64,000 bases of DNA from Caenimonas soli (GCF_013155545.1 NZ_JABJVV010000004.1:248001-312000), one strand, 5' to 3'. Counted from the stretch's first letter, positions 8,716 through 16,320 are shown. A program made the numbers and translations. Notes: generated by a model not told the origin, from the letters alone.

Positions 8716-8773
8716 CCCTGCCTCCCACCCTTCATCGCACAAATATGGCCGACAGTCAGTAGAATTCCCCGCA

Positions 8774-9187
8774 ATGATCCGATTGCGCATGTTCTTGGCT
8801 TGGCTACTACTCCTGGCGATTCCGCTGCAGGGGCTGGCTGCCGCGTCCATGCTGTACTGCGGCCCGGCTGCAAAGGCTCAAGCTCAGCAGACAGAAGCTG
8901 CGCACGAGCACCACGGGCATGATGTGCACGAATCCCCGGCCGTGACTCATGATCATGCGAAACACCATCAGGCGGCGCCGGATACCGGTGAACATTCCAG
9001 TGGATCGACCCTGCCCGATGCTGGCCACAAGTGCAGCATTTGCGCGGCCTGTTGCCACGCCGTCGCCGTCAACCAGACGGTGCAATCCTTCACGCTCTCT
9101 GAGGCTCCCCGGACCACTTCGGCGGAGCCGTTGGTGCTGGTGTATAGCCGGCCAACACCCGTTCCTGACAAACCTCCTCGCGCCTGA
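8774..9187 (+). CDS. Histidine-rich exported protein with a CxxCxxCC motif, copper cluster
   Basis: 137 residues. Seen: a signal peptide (residues 1-24, hydrophobic LLLLAIPLQGLAAA); a histidine-rich stretch at residues 44-85 with about eleven His in AHEHHGHDVHE, THDHAKHH and neighbours; and the cysteine cluster KCSICAACCHAV (Cys 87, 90, 93, 94). This layout suggests periplasmic binding of soft or borderline metals, most likely copper given the genes that follow. I do not recognise a named family; short proteins of this kind (DUF2946-like) occur at the head of copper clusters in Betaproteobacteria. It is the first gene of the copper block. Function is inferred only from composition and context. 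Confidence 0.75.
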   Translation: MIRLRMFLAWLLLLAIPLQGLAAASMLYCGPAAKAQAQQTEAAHEHHGHDVHESPAVTHDHAKHHQAAPDTGEHSSGSTLPDAGHKCSICAACCHAVAVNQTVQSFTLSEAPRTTSAEPLVLVYSRPTPVPDKPPRA

Positions 9188-9289
9188 CGCCCCGTCTCGC
9201 CGACAGCATCGCTGATCGGCAGCCGGGCACTTGCTCGTCCGCCACCAGCCTATCGGCCGTGGCGTCGTCGTTCAACACGCGAGGATTTC

Positions 9290-9601
9290 ATGTTTCACCC
9301 CAAACCAGCGCTTTGGCTGGCCCTAATCGCTAGCAGCATGTGCGCCGCTGTCATGGCGCAGCAAGCCCAGCCCCCCGGTGCGAGTCCCGCATCCGCGCCC
9401 GCGCCCTACAGGTCCGCATTCGAGGGCTATCAGCCCTTCGCTGAGGAAAAGCTTGCCCCGTGGAAGGAGTCCAACGATACCGTTGGCAAGGTAGGCGGCT
9501 GGCGCGCCTATGCCCGAGAAGCAGGCGAAGGCGCCGCCAAACCGGCTCCGCCGAGCGCTCCGTCCGCGACACCCGCCCCGTCCAGTGGCCACAAGCACTA
9601 A
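9290..9601 (+). CDS. Small exported protein of copper cluster, function unknown
   Basis: 103 residues. Seen: a signal peptide ending near AAVMAQQ; a proline/alanine-rich linker; a central block SAFEGYQPFAEEKLAPWKESNDTVGKVGGW, split here only by reading, with two Trp; a second Pro-rich stretch; and a C-terminal GHKH that could bind metal. It lies ten bases before the TolC-like lipoprotein gene and is surely co-transcribed with it. Similar short proteins sit before the outer-membrane factor in cop/cus clusters of Burkholderiales; their role is unknown to me. ATG at 9290 follows a GAGGA ribosome site. Confidence 0.75.
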   Translation: MFHPKPALWLALIASSMCAAVMAQQAQPPGASPASAPAPYRSAFEGYQPFAEEKLAPWKESNDTVGKVGGWRAYAREAGEGAAKPAPPSAPSATPAPSSGHKH

Positions 9602-9611
9602 GGACTCGGCC

Positions 9612-11036
9612 ATGCAAACAAATATTCGACGCATCGGGCTGACCGGTGCCGCCTTGCTGCTGGCGGGTTGCGCCTCGGTGGATCTCGACCAAAGCTTGCG
9701 AGAGACCAATGAGGCCGCACGCGACTTTGCACAGGGCAGGGTGGAACTGAGTCGTACGGCCGAACAGCGCCACGCGCGCGACCAGCTTTCGAGGCAGTTA
9801 TTGGCCGAGCCGGTGTCCATGGATGAGGCCGTGCAGCTCGCACTGGCCAACAGTCCTGGCTTCCAGGCCTTGCTGGCTCAGGGCTGGGCAGACTTGGCGG
9901 CGGCGAACCAGACCGGAAGGATCGCCAACCCGGTGTTCACCTTTGAACGCATGCGTCTGAGCAACGAGCTGGAACTGGGCCGGCTACTTTCCATCGGGCT
10001 CCTGGACCTGCTGACACTGCCGCAGCGGCAGGTGATTTCCCGAAACCAGCAGGCCCAGGCAAAGCTGCAACTGACAGCGGCCGTGGTGGACCAGGTCAGC
10101 CGGGTACGCCAGGCGTGGGTGCGGGCGGTGAGCGCCCAGCAAACCCTGGGCTACGCCGAACAGGTCCAAAGAGCTGCACATGCGAGCGCCGAACTCGCTC
10201 GGCGGATGCAGCAGGTAGGCAATTTCACCAAGCTTCAGCGCGCCCGCCAGCATGCGTTCTATGCGGATGCGACAGCGCAACTGGCTTCAGCGCAGCATGC
10301 GGCCACGGTCGCGCGCGAGGAACTGGTCCGTCTATTGGGCCTGGACGACGCGCAGGCGGGGAGCCTGAAGCTGCCGGGGCGGCTGCCCGACCTGCCGAAG
10401 GAGCCCCGCGCAGCTGCGGAGGTCAGCACCGCGGCGATGCAGCAACGCCTCGACTGGCAGATGGCTCGGCTGCAGCTGGACGCCGCCGGAAGATCCCAGG
10501 GCTTGACCCTCCTGAACAGCCTGGTCGACGTCGAACTCGGCGCCCGCCACGACACAGTGTTCGACAACGCCGGCGGCGAGCGAGCCAATCGCAAGGGCTA
10601 TGAGCTGGCGATCCGGCTCCCGATCTTCGATTGGGGCGGTGCCCAGCGGGCCGCGATGAATGCCCAGTCGTTGGCGGCCGCGAATCGCTACGAAAGCGTC
10701 GTGCGGACTGCGTCATCGCAACTGCGCGAGAGCTACTCGGCCTACCGGAGTGCCTACGACCTTGCGAAGCACTACAGGGACGAAATCGTGCCATTGCGCA
10801 AGACCATGTCGGACGAGAACGTGCTGCGCTACAACGGGATGCTGATAGGCGTGTTCGAGCTGCTGGCCGACACGCGGGATCAGATCGCAAGCGTGATGGC
10901 GTCCATCAATGCACAGCAGCAGTTCTGGCTGGCCGACGCAAGCATGTCAGCTGCGGTGATCGGCAAGCCGCTGGCCGGGGCGGTCACTCCAGTATCCGCC
11001 AGTACATCGACCACCAACGAGGGCCAGGGTCACTGA
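9612..11036 (+). CDS. TolC-family outer-membrane lipoprotein (CusC-like)
   Basis: 474 residues. Seen: a lipoprotein signal with LLLAGC (Cys20); two repeated outer-membrane-efflux halves with long coiled-coil helices (EAVQLALANSPGFQALLAQ; RAAMNAQSLAAANRYES; then SSQLRESYSAYRSAYDLAKHY). TolC-like trimers form the exit duct of tripartite efflux pumps. No CusA-type RND pump or CusB-type adaptor gene is nearby, so the partner must be elsewhere, or the protein has another role in the copper block. Start chosen at the ATG at 9612, just after the previous stop; the in-frame extension overlaps the small gene before it. Confidence 0.88.
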   Translation: MQTNIRRIGLTGAALLLAGCASVDLDQSLRETNEAARDFAQGRVELSRTAEQRHARDQLSRQLLAEPVSMDEAVQLALANSPGFQALLAQGWADLAAANQTGRIANPVFTFERMRLSNELELGRLLSIGLLDLLTLPQRQVISRNQQAQAKLQLTAAVVDQVSRVRQAWVRAVSAQQTLGYAEQVQRAAHASAELARRMQQVGNFTKLQRARQHAFYADATAQLASAQHAATVAREELVRLLGLDDAQAGSLKLPGRLPDLPKEPRAAAEVSTAAMQQRLDWQMARLQLDAAGRSQGLTLLNSLVDVELGARHDTVFDNAGGERANRKGYELAIRLPIFDWGGAQRAAMNAQSLAAANRYESVVRTASSQLRESYSAYRSAYDLAKHYRDEIVPLRKTMSDENVLRYNGMLIGVFELLADTRDQIASVMASINAQQQFWLADASMSAAVIGKPLAGAVTPVSASTSTTNEGQGH

Positions 11037-11052
11037 TCCGGTTGAAATAAAA

Positions 11053-12468
11053 ATGACCTCGAGACGAAACTTTCTGACCGGCGCAGGCGCCATCACTGGA
11101 GCAGTGGCGGCCGCCTCGGTGAGCAAGGTCGCCATGGCGGCATTGCCCGAACCGGCGATCCAGACCAAGCCGGACACCATGGCGCCGCTCGTGCCCAGCA
11201 GCGGCCGACACTACAACCCTGTCGTCACTTTGAATGGCTGGACGCTGCCCTGGCGCATGAACAACGGCGTCAAGGAATTCCACCTTGTTGCCGAACCGGT
11301 GGTGCGGGAGATGACGCCGGGGTTCAAGGCTCACCTTTGGGGCTACAACGGCCAGTCGCCAGGTCCCACCATCGAAGTGGTCGAGGGCGATCGGGTACGC
11401 ATCTACGTGACAAACAAGCTGCCGGAGCACACCAGCATTCACTGGCACGGGCAACGTCTGCCCAACGGGATGGATGGCGTCAGCGGCCTCACGCAGAAAG
11501 CAATCGAGCCAGGCAAGACGTTCGTCTATGAGTTCGTGGCCCGTCGTCCCGGCACCTTCATGTACCACCCGCACGCTGACGAGATGACGCAGATGGCGAT
11601 GGGGATGATGGGCTTCTGGGTAACGCATCCCAAGGAGCGCCATCCCCTCATCGAACAGGTAGACCGTGACTTCGTGTTCCTGCTGAACGCCTACGACATC
11701 GAGCCCGGGTCTTTCACGCCGAAGATCATGACGATGCTCGACTTCAACCTCTGGACGTTCAACAGCCGGATCTCCCCGGGCATCGACTCGATGAACGTGC
11801 GCAAGGGCGACAAGGTGCGCATCCGTTTCGGCAACCTGACCATGACGAACCACCCCATCCACCTGCACGGCCACGAGTTCCTCGTCACCGGCACGGACGG
11901 CGGGCCAACGCCCAAGAGCACCCGCTGGTATGAGGTGACCACCGACGTGGCGGTGGGACAGATGCGCCAGATCGAATTCCTGGCGGACGAGGAAGGCGAC
12001 TGGGCCTTCCACTGCCACAAGAGCCACCACACGATGAACGCGATGGGCCATGACGTCCCCACCATGATCGGCGTCGACCATCGCAAGGTGGTCAAGGAAA
12101 TCACGAATCTGGTGCCCGACTACATGGTGATGGGCGAGCGTGGCATGGCCGACATGGCGGAGATGGAAATGCCGCTTCCGGACAATACAGCTCCCATGAT
12201 GTCCGGCGTAGGCCCGTTCGGCTCAGTCGAAATGGGCGGCATGTTCACGGTGGTCAAAGTGCGGCGTGACCAGAAGCCCGGCGACTACCAGAACCCGGGC
12301 TGGTTCAAGCACCCGGCGGGCACGGTGGCCTTCGAATTCCAGGGCGCGCCGCCCGGCCCGGCACGGGCAACCACAGCGGGCTCCGGCTCGATGCCTGCAA
12401 AGACCGCACCCAGGAAAGACATCGAAGTTCAGATTCGCAAACCCAGCGGGCATGGCGCCCACCACTAA
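11053..12468 (+). CDS. Periplasmic multicopper oxidase, copper-resistance type
   Basis: 471 residues with a Tat signal (SRRNFLTGAGA) so it is exported folded with copper. All copper motifs are seen: HWHG (130-133), YHPH (171-174), HPIHLHGHEF (267-276) and HCHKSHH (320-326), where Cys321 is the type-1 ligand linked to the trinuclear site. A Met-rich stretch near residues 355-375 (MADMAEMEMP) and further Met pairs suggest Cu(I) binding, as in CueO and CopA. The enzyme would oxidise Cu(I) to the less toxic Cu(II) in the periplasm with O2 as acceptor. It follows the TolC gene by 16 bases and precedes the cupredoxin by 12. Confidence 0.92.
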   Translation: MTSRRNFLTGAGAITGAVAAASVSKVAMAALPEPAIQTKPDTMAPLVPSSGRHYNPVVTLNGWTLPWRMNNGVKEFHLVAEPVVREMTPGFKAHLWGYNGQSPGPTIEVVEGDRVRIYVTNKLPEHTSIHWHGQRLPNGMDGVSGLTQKAIEPGKTFVYEFVARRPGTFMYHPHADEMTQMAMGMMGFWVTHPKERHPLIEQVDRDFVFLLNAYDIEPGSFTPKIMTMLDFNLWTFNSRISPGIDSMNVRKGDKVRIRFGNLTMTNHPIHLHGHEFLVTGTDGGPTPKSTRWYEVTTDVAVGQMRQIEFLADEEGDWAFHCHKSHHTMNAMGHDVPTMIGVDHRKVVKEITNLVPDYMVMGERGMADMAEMEMPLPDNTAPMMSGVGPFGSVEMGGMFTVVKVRRDQKPGDYQNPGWFKHPAGTVAFEFQGAPPGPARATTAGSGSMPAKTAPRKDIEVQIRKPSGHGAHH

Positions 12469-12480
12469 GAAAGGGACAGC

Positions 12481-12960
12481 ATGCAAAGACTCTTGCTCGC
12501 GCTCAGTGTTGCGCTCGCCGCGACCGCATACGCCCATGAAGCGAAGAACAACGGGCGCAAACCGGCCCAAGTCAAGAAGGAGCAGAAGCCATGGGGCGTC
12601 GCCGGCGAACCCCGGGCCACCAAGCGCACCATCGAGATCACTATGACGGACAAAATGCGCTTCTCCCCCAATCTTGTCGAGGTCAAGCAGGGCGATACCG
12701 TGAAGTTCATCATCAAGAACGCCGGAAACATGATGCATGAGATGGTGATCGGCACGAGGAAGGAACTCGACGAGCATGCCGCACTCATGATGAAGTTCCC
12801 GACTATGGAACATGACGAGCCCTACATGGCCCATGTCGGGCCAGGCAAGAAGGGCGAGCTCGTATGGAACTTCAATCGCGCCGGCGAATTCGACTTCGCC
12901 TGCCTGGTGGCCGGGCACTACCAGGCCGGCATGGTCGGAAAAATCAAGGTCAATCCCTGA
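12481..12960 (+). CDS. Cupredoxin (plastocyanin/azurin-like) with signal peptide
   Basis: 159 residues. Seen: signal peptide ending at AYAHE; a Lys-rich linker; then one cupredoxin fold with type-1 copper ligands His86 (MMHEMVIG), Cys141, His146 and Met151 (FACLVAGHYQAGM). Such proteins carry copper or one electron in the periplasm. Right after a multicopper oxidase, it probably delivers copper to, or takes electrons from, that enzyme. An AAAGGGA ribosome site lies before the ATG at 12481. The ligand set is complete, so the protein should be functional. Confidence 0.9.
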   Translation: MQRLLLALSVALAATAYAHEAKNNGRKPAQVKKEQKPWGVAGEPRATKRTIEITMTDKMRFSPNLVEVKQGDTVKFIIKNAGNMMHEMVIGTRKELDEHAALMMKFPTMEHDEPYMAHVGPGKKGELVWNFNRAGEFDFACLVAGHYQAGMVGKIKVNP

Positions 12961-12972
12961 AAGGAGGCACGC

Positions 12973-13470
12973 ATGGAAACATCTCACATTACCCGGAAGC
13001 CATCACGGCGCGACTTTGTGCTTGGCGCGGGCGCAGCGCTGCTGGCTCCGCTGGCTTTCACAGCTCACGCAAAGTCCGCAATTCGCGCCGAGGTCTGGAA
13101 GGATCCCGACTGCGGCTGCTGCAAGGAATGGGTAGCCCATCTCGAGGCCAATGGCTTCAAGGTCAAGGTCAACGAGACCGGGAACGGTGCAGCGCGGACC
13201 AGGCTGGGCATCGCCAGCAAGTATGGCTCGTGCCACACGGCGCTGATCGGCGGCTACGCCATTGAAGGCCACGTGCCGGCGCGTGAAATCCACCGCCTGT
13301 TGAAGGAAAGGCCCAATGCCATCGGTTTGGCGGTTCCTGGAATGCCCGTGGGATCACCCGGCATGGACGGGGCCATCTATGGGAATCGTAAAGATCCCTT
13401 TAGCGTGATGTTGCTGTCCAAGGGTGGTGGCGCCACGGTTTATCAGCAGTACCAAGGAAGCAAGTCATGA
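12973..13470 (+). CDS. DUF411 metal-binding protein (CopG-like), Tat-exported
   Basis: 165 residues. Seen: a Tat signal (SRRDFVLGAGAALLAPLAF), then a thioredoxin-like domain with DPDCGCCKEW (Cys47, Cys49, Cys50), a second conserved Cys/His in YGSCHTALIGGY, and the family segment VPAREIHRLL. DUF411 proteins bind copper in the periplasm of Gram-negative bacteria and are regular members of copper and silver resistance operons. AAAGGAGG sits before the ATG at 12973. The stop overlaps the next ATG by four bases (ATGA), so translation is coupled to the CusF-like gene. Confidence 0.9.
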   Translation: METSHITRKPSRRDFVLGAGAALLAPLAFTAHAKSAIRAEVWKDPDCGCCKEWVAHLEANGFKVKVNETGNGAARTRLGIASKYGSCHTALIGGYAIEGHVPAREIHRLLKERPNAIGLAVPGMPVGSPGMDGAIYGNRKDPFSVMLLSKGGGATVYQQYQGSKS

Positions 13471-13793
13471 AAAGTCTCTCCCACGTTCTCTTTGCCGGCA
13501 TGGTTGGCTTGTCCTCCGTCATGGCCACAAGCGCGCATGCGCAAGCGCAGGCAGCCACTGCGAGCACCACCGACTTCACAGAGGCGGAGGTTCGCAAGGT
13601 CGACAAGGACAACAAGAAAGTCACGCTGAAGCACGGCGAGATCAAGAATCTCGACATGCCTGCGATGACGATGGTGTTCCAGGTCAAAGATGCCACGGAA
13701 CTCGACAAGGTAAAGCCTGGCGACAAGGTGCGATTCAAGGCCGCCAATGAGGGAGGCAAGTACACGGTGATGGAAATTCAGCAGGCTAAATAG
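13467..13793 (+). CDS. CusF-like periplasmic copper-binding protein
   Basis: 108 residues. Seen: signal peptide to about AHAQA; then a small OB-fold domain with VRKVDKDNKKVTLKHGEIKNL, MPAMTMVFQV and KPGDKVRFKA. The MxxMxM block and the His before it match the Cu(I) ligands of CusF; the tryptophan that caps copper in E. coli CusF is Met here (MPAMTM), a variant common in stand-alone copies. Role: periplasmic Cu(I) or Ag(I) chaperone. It is the last intact gene of the copper operon and overlaps the DUF411 gene by four bases. Confidence 0.9.
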   Translation: MKSLSHVLFAGMVGLSSVMATSAHAQAQAATASTTDFTEAEVRKVDKDNKKVTLKHGEIKNLDMPAMTMVFQVKDATELDKVKPGDKVRFKAANEGGKYTVMEIQQAK

Positions 13794-13846
13794 GATGAAG
13801 CCTGCGCCAGCGGGGGGGAGGGCCCAACCACTGAGCCGCCTCCTGC

Positions 13847-14041
13847 TTGCCCGCGCCGGTGCTCAAGGCGCTGCATGACGCCGCCGCGCATGCGCTGAAA
13901 GATCCGGAGGTGGCCCGCCGCCTCGCCGATTTCAGATCGGTGGACGGCGGCCAGTCGCCCGATGCATTCTGCGCCTATGTCCAGTCTGAAATGAAGCGCT
14001 GGAGCGACATCGTTCGCATCGCGAAGATCACGGCGGAGTAG
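13847..14041 (+). pseudogene. Bug/TctC C-terminal remnant
   Basis: About 64 codons give the C-terminal lobe of a Bug binding protein: LPAPVLKALHDAAAHALKDPEVARRL, split as read, then FCAYVQSEMKRWSDIVRIAK. The family normally has about 320 residues; the first 260 are missing and the first codon is not a credible start. It resembles the end of the intact Bug at 7284-8294 only as a family member, so it is not a recent copy of it. It lies about 50 bases after the copper operon and 26 bases before the second hslO-end copy. Confidence 0.75.
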
Positions 14042-14067
14042 GGCCCAAAAGCGCCGTGAGGGCGGCG

Positions 14068-14126
14068 AGATCTTCATCTCGCCTCAAGCCCAGCCCCCGG
14101 TGAGGCCCAACAGCCCAGTAGTCCTG
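14068..14126 (+). repeat. Right copy of direct repeat: decayed hslO 3' end
   Basis: 59 bases that match the hslO 3' end at 7125-7182 at roughly 85%. Translated in the hslO frame it gives EIFISPQAQPPVRPNSP, against QIFTSPDAQPPVSPTVQ in hslO; a one-base insertion shifts the frame before the stop. Because the copy has diverged, it is either an old duplication or the tail of a foreign hslO. It closes the 6.9-kb copper segment. Confidence 0.8.
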
Positions 14127-14184
14127 ACCCCGCTTGCGCCGAAGCGGCGCTTCGGAGTCCGGGTTTGTGCGGTGCGGCGGAGAC

Positions 14185-14250
14185 GATCTCCGCCAGCGTC
14201 ATGTCCACAACACCGCCCTTTGATGCGCTGTAGGCGTAGTGCGACCGCTC
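14185..14250 (-). pseudogene. Short-chain dehydrogenase fragment
   Basis: On the minus strand a short open stretch reads HYAYSASKGGVVDMTLAE. YSASK is the catalytic YxxxK motif of short-chain dehydrogenases, and the residues after it are typical for the family. Nothing upstream or downstream continues the domain, so this is a small scar of about 20 codons. Moderate confidence because of the short length. Confidence 0.45.
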
Positions 14251-14300
14251 CGTAGGGGGGTTGGTCAGCCTCTTGGACGACCGCATGGAAGTCTGCAAAG

Positions 14301-14477
14301 CGGCCCTTCTTCGCAAAGGGCGCCGACCTGTCTAGGTGGAGCGCACGGGAGATCCAAGCCGTAGCCCACACGCTGAACACCAGGCCTCGAAAATCGCTCG
14401 GTTGGAAGACACCAGCCGAAGCCGTGCACGAGTACCTAAAATCGGTTCAGCAATTCAATGTTGCGACGACCGGTTGA
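14301..14477 (+). mobile_element. IS30-family transposase, C-terminal fragment
   Basis: About 58 codons ending at the TGA at 14475-14477 read KGADLSRWSAREIQAVAHTL, then NTRPRKSLGWKTPAEAV and FNVATTG. RPRKxLGWxTPAEA is the hallmark near the catalytic glutamate at the C-terminus of IS30 transposases. The upstream catalytic core is missing. It joins directly to the IS3 fragment. Confidence 0.75.
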
Positions 14478-14541
14478 ATACGCCCAATACACCAGCGTTG
14501 CCTTCGGCAGCCGCTGCCGCGAAATGGGCGTGCGCCCGTCG
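14458..14541 (+). mobile_element. IS3-family transposase (OrfB) fragment
   Basis: A short stretch reads EYAQYTSVAFGSRCREMGV followed by RPSM, the segment of IS3 OrfB that follows the second catalytic aspartate (normally HSDQGSQYTS...). Homology stops at once after RPSM, where intact copies have GSVGDAYDNAM. Only a junction scar remains. Confidence 0.6.
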
Positions 14542-14544
14542 ATG

Positions 14545-15110
14545 GACCCGTCCGCGCGGGTGGTGGGTAGCATCGCGTTCACTGCGGTCGCGCGGGTAGT
14601 GCTGTTGGCGGCCAAGAGCAAAGACGACGAGGGGCGAGATTGCCGAATCCTCGCGCGCGCCAAAAGCAACATTGGTCCGGAACGACGTAGGGTTTGAGTA
14701 CCAATTGAACTTGGTGGAAGCACTTGCTGGAATCGAGGCTACCCGGATCGAGTGGGGCAGGGAGGTTCAAGGCTCGGCCGGCGAGCTGCTCGGACGGGCT
14801 GATGCGGACGCGCCTGACAACACCGAGTCGGCGACCTGACGGACGCAGCCGACATGCGGCGGCAGGAGTTGATCGGCGCGGCATGGGTGCCTGCGGGCGC
14901 GGCGGCCAAAGCCCTGGCGTACGCGTGATTCGGTCGGAAGGGGATACGGGCGGCTGGCAAGCGGCTGAATCTACAACGCCGCAAGGGGGGCATGAGCAAG
15001 GGGTGGTATTGGCGCCTGCCAGGGCCCGAAGGCGCCCTTGCTGAAGATCCCGCTGCGTCGAAGAATCCCGAAGATTTCAACGTTCCAAACGTGGAACCTT
15101 GTTGGCGTTG
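14545..15110 (+). pseudogene. RepA-like AAA ATPase (phage/plasmid/ICE type), C-terminal remnant with several frameshifts
   Basis: Homology to the C-terminal part of RepA/DnaB-like AAA ATPases of plasmids and ICEs can be followed through four frames: LLAAKSKDDEGRDCRILARA with KSNIG; then FEYQLNLVEALAGIEATRIEW with GREVQGSAGELLG, ending in a stop; then DAADMRRQELIGAAWVPAG, ending in a stop; then FGRKGIRAAGKRLNLQRRKGG with SKGWYWRLPGPEG. The Walker motifs are gone. It shows that a plasmid-like or integrative element once occupied the region. Confidence 0.65.
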
Positions 15111-15264
15111 CTCCGGGCCAGTGCGGCGAACGATGCGTCGGCAGAGTTATCGGAATCGCATGTACGAATTATCTATAATCCACCCTCGTGCGCGCCCGCG
15201 CGTACATCACGGGGCGGAGACCGCGGCTGGCCTCGTTCCTGTTGCTTCGGGCGATGAGCGCCCC

Positions 15265-15465
15265 GCCTAAGGTCACTGCAATCAAGCACACGTTCACCAA
15301 GCCCTACCGACCGCAAACCAATGGCAAGGCCGAACGATTCATCCAGACTTGCCTTCGTGATGGGCCTGCGGCCGCATGTGGACCCACAGTGCCGAGAGCA
15401 CTGACTGGTTGCCTGCATTAGCTTCCCGCCTCGGCGGGAACAACATATTGCAACTCACGGCTAGT
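15265..15465 (+). mobile_element. IS481-family transposase, C-terminal fragment
   Basis: The stretch IKHTFTKPYRPQTNGKAERF then IQTCLR is the strongly conserved IS481 segment with the catalytic glutamate. After an internal deletion of about 40 codons the end of the protein resumes in another frame as ASRLGGNNILQLTAS, which is the usual C-terminus. The fragment stops directly against the enoyl-CoA hydratase gene (stop at 15461-15463). Confidence 0.75.
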
Positions 15466-16294
15466 CGAAGCGGTGGGTCTGCTTCGACAGAAAGGCAGAT
15501 ACCCCTGTGGAAGAATCCGCAGAGAATCGCGGCAGCGCCGCTGCGAGGGCTTCGGTCATGAAGCCTTCCTCATTGCCCATGGTTTCAATGCGCGGCAGTA
15601 CCTGGATGGCGAGGTACGTCGTCAGCGGGGCGTTGCCGGCCACCGAGATTGCCAGCGCCTCTGCCTTGGCCATGCCTTTGCCGGCCGGCATCACATGGTG
15701 CGCAAGACCAAGCGCGAGGGCTTCCTGGGCACTATAAGTCCGACCGGTCAGCATCATTTCCGTCATTCGGCCGCTGCCGATGATGCGGCCCACGCGGACC
15801 GCGGCGCCGCCACCGACGAACACGCCCCGCTGTGCTTCGGGGAGGCCGAAAAACGCATTCTCCTCGGCCACCCGGATGTGCGCCGCAGTGGCTATTTCAA
15901 GCCCGCCGCCCAGCACTGCGCCGTGCATCAACGCGATGACCGGCAACCCGCCATACTGCACGTCCTGCAATACCCGGTGCCACAACCGCGACTCCTCGAT
16001 CGCGCCCAGCGGATCGGTCGCGGTGAGCACCTGCGTCAAGTCCAGCCCGGCACAGAAATGGTCGCCCTGCGCATGCAGGATGACGGCCTTCACGCCCGGG
16101 GGAGGCGAGGCGAAGAAGGCGCCGATTTCGAGGATCATTTCCTTGTTGACCGCATTGCGTTTTCCCGGACGGTTCAAACGCAGCTTGGCCACCGCCCCCT
16201 CGATGCTCAGGTGCAGATAGCTGAATTGGTGTGGAGAGGCCGTGCCGGCGGCACCCGTGGCAGTAGCGCCAGGCAAATCGTGAATTCTATTCAT
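15461..16294 (-). CDS. Enoyl-CoA hydratase/isomerase family protein
   Basis: 277 residues from the ATG at 16292-16294. Seen: crotonase fold with LRLNRPGKRNAVNKEM, the oxyanion-hole segments HFCAGLDLTQV and HGAVLGGGLEIATAAH, and GLPEAQRGVFVGGGAAV in the catalytic-Glu region. It adds water to a trans-2-enoyl-CoA in the beta-oxidation set of this island. The first codons lie inside a strong inverted repeat (16275-16320), giving the N-terminus MNRIHD, with no Shine-Dalgarno in front. It is the last gene of the minus-strand island and lies 49 bases after the TetR gene. Its 3' end touches the IS481 scar. Confidence 0.88.
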   Translation of the reverse strand: MNRIHDLPGATATGAAGTASPHQFSYLHLSIEGAVAKLRLNRPGKRNAVNKEMILEIGAFFASPPPGVKAVILHAQGDHFCAGLDLTQVLTATDPLGAIEESRLWHRVLQDVQYGGLPVIALMHGAVLGGGLEIATAAHIRVAEENAFFGLPEAQRGVFVGGGAAVRVGRIIGSGRMTEMMLTGRTYSAQEALALGLAHHVMPAGKGMAKAEALAISVAGNAPLTTYLAIQVLPRIETMGNEEGFMTEALAAALPRFSADSSTGVSAFLSKQTHRFD

Positions 16295-16320
16295 GACATC
16301 GAGAATACCATTCACGATTT
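16275..16320. promoter_or_regulatory. Operator A: inverted repeat over the enoyl-CoA hydratase start
   Basis: Arms AAATCGTGAATTCTATTC (16275-16292) and GAATACCATTCACGATTT (16303-16320) pair at 16 of 18 positions around a 10-base spacer. The same motif recurs at 27833-27876 and, as one half, at 29610-29632. Size and symmetry suit a TetR-type dimer pair; the TetR gene next door is the natural candidate. Confidence 0.7.

Larger units (their letters stand above)
7183..14067. other. Putative acquired segment (copper-resistance block) between hslO-end repeats
   Basis: A 6.9-kb segment lies between the two copies of the hslO 3' end. It holds a Bug protein gene, a frameshifted hydrolase, six copper-resistance genes and a Bug C-terminal remnant. 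Right of the second repeat lie only broken transposases and a plasmid-type ATPase remnant. No intact integrase is inside. The layout fits insertion of foreign DNA at the end of hslO, with the incoming DNA bringing a diverged hslO tail. The exact boundaries and mechanism are inference. Confidence 0.5.

Noticed and set aside
7284..14041. The idea that the Bug gene and the Bug remnant are a recent duplication
   Set aside because: Their C-terminal ends share only family-level similarity, roughly one third of residues by eye.
14139..14155. Hairpin CCGAAGC-GGC-GCTTCGG right of the second hslO tail, considered as a recombination site
   Set aside because: Single short hairpin in GC-rich debris; no partner copy near 7183 and no integrase.
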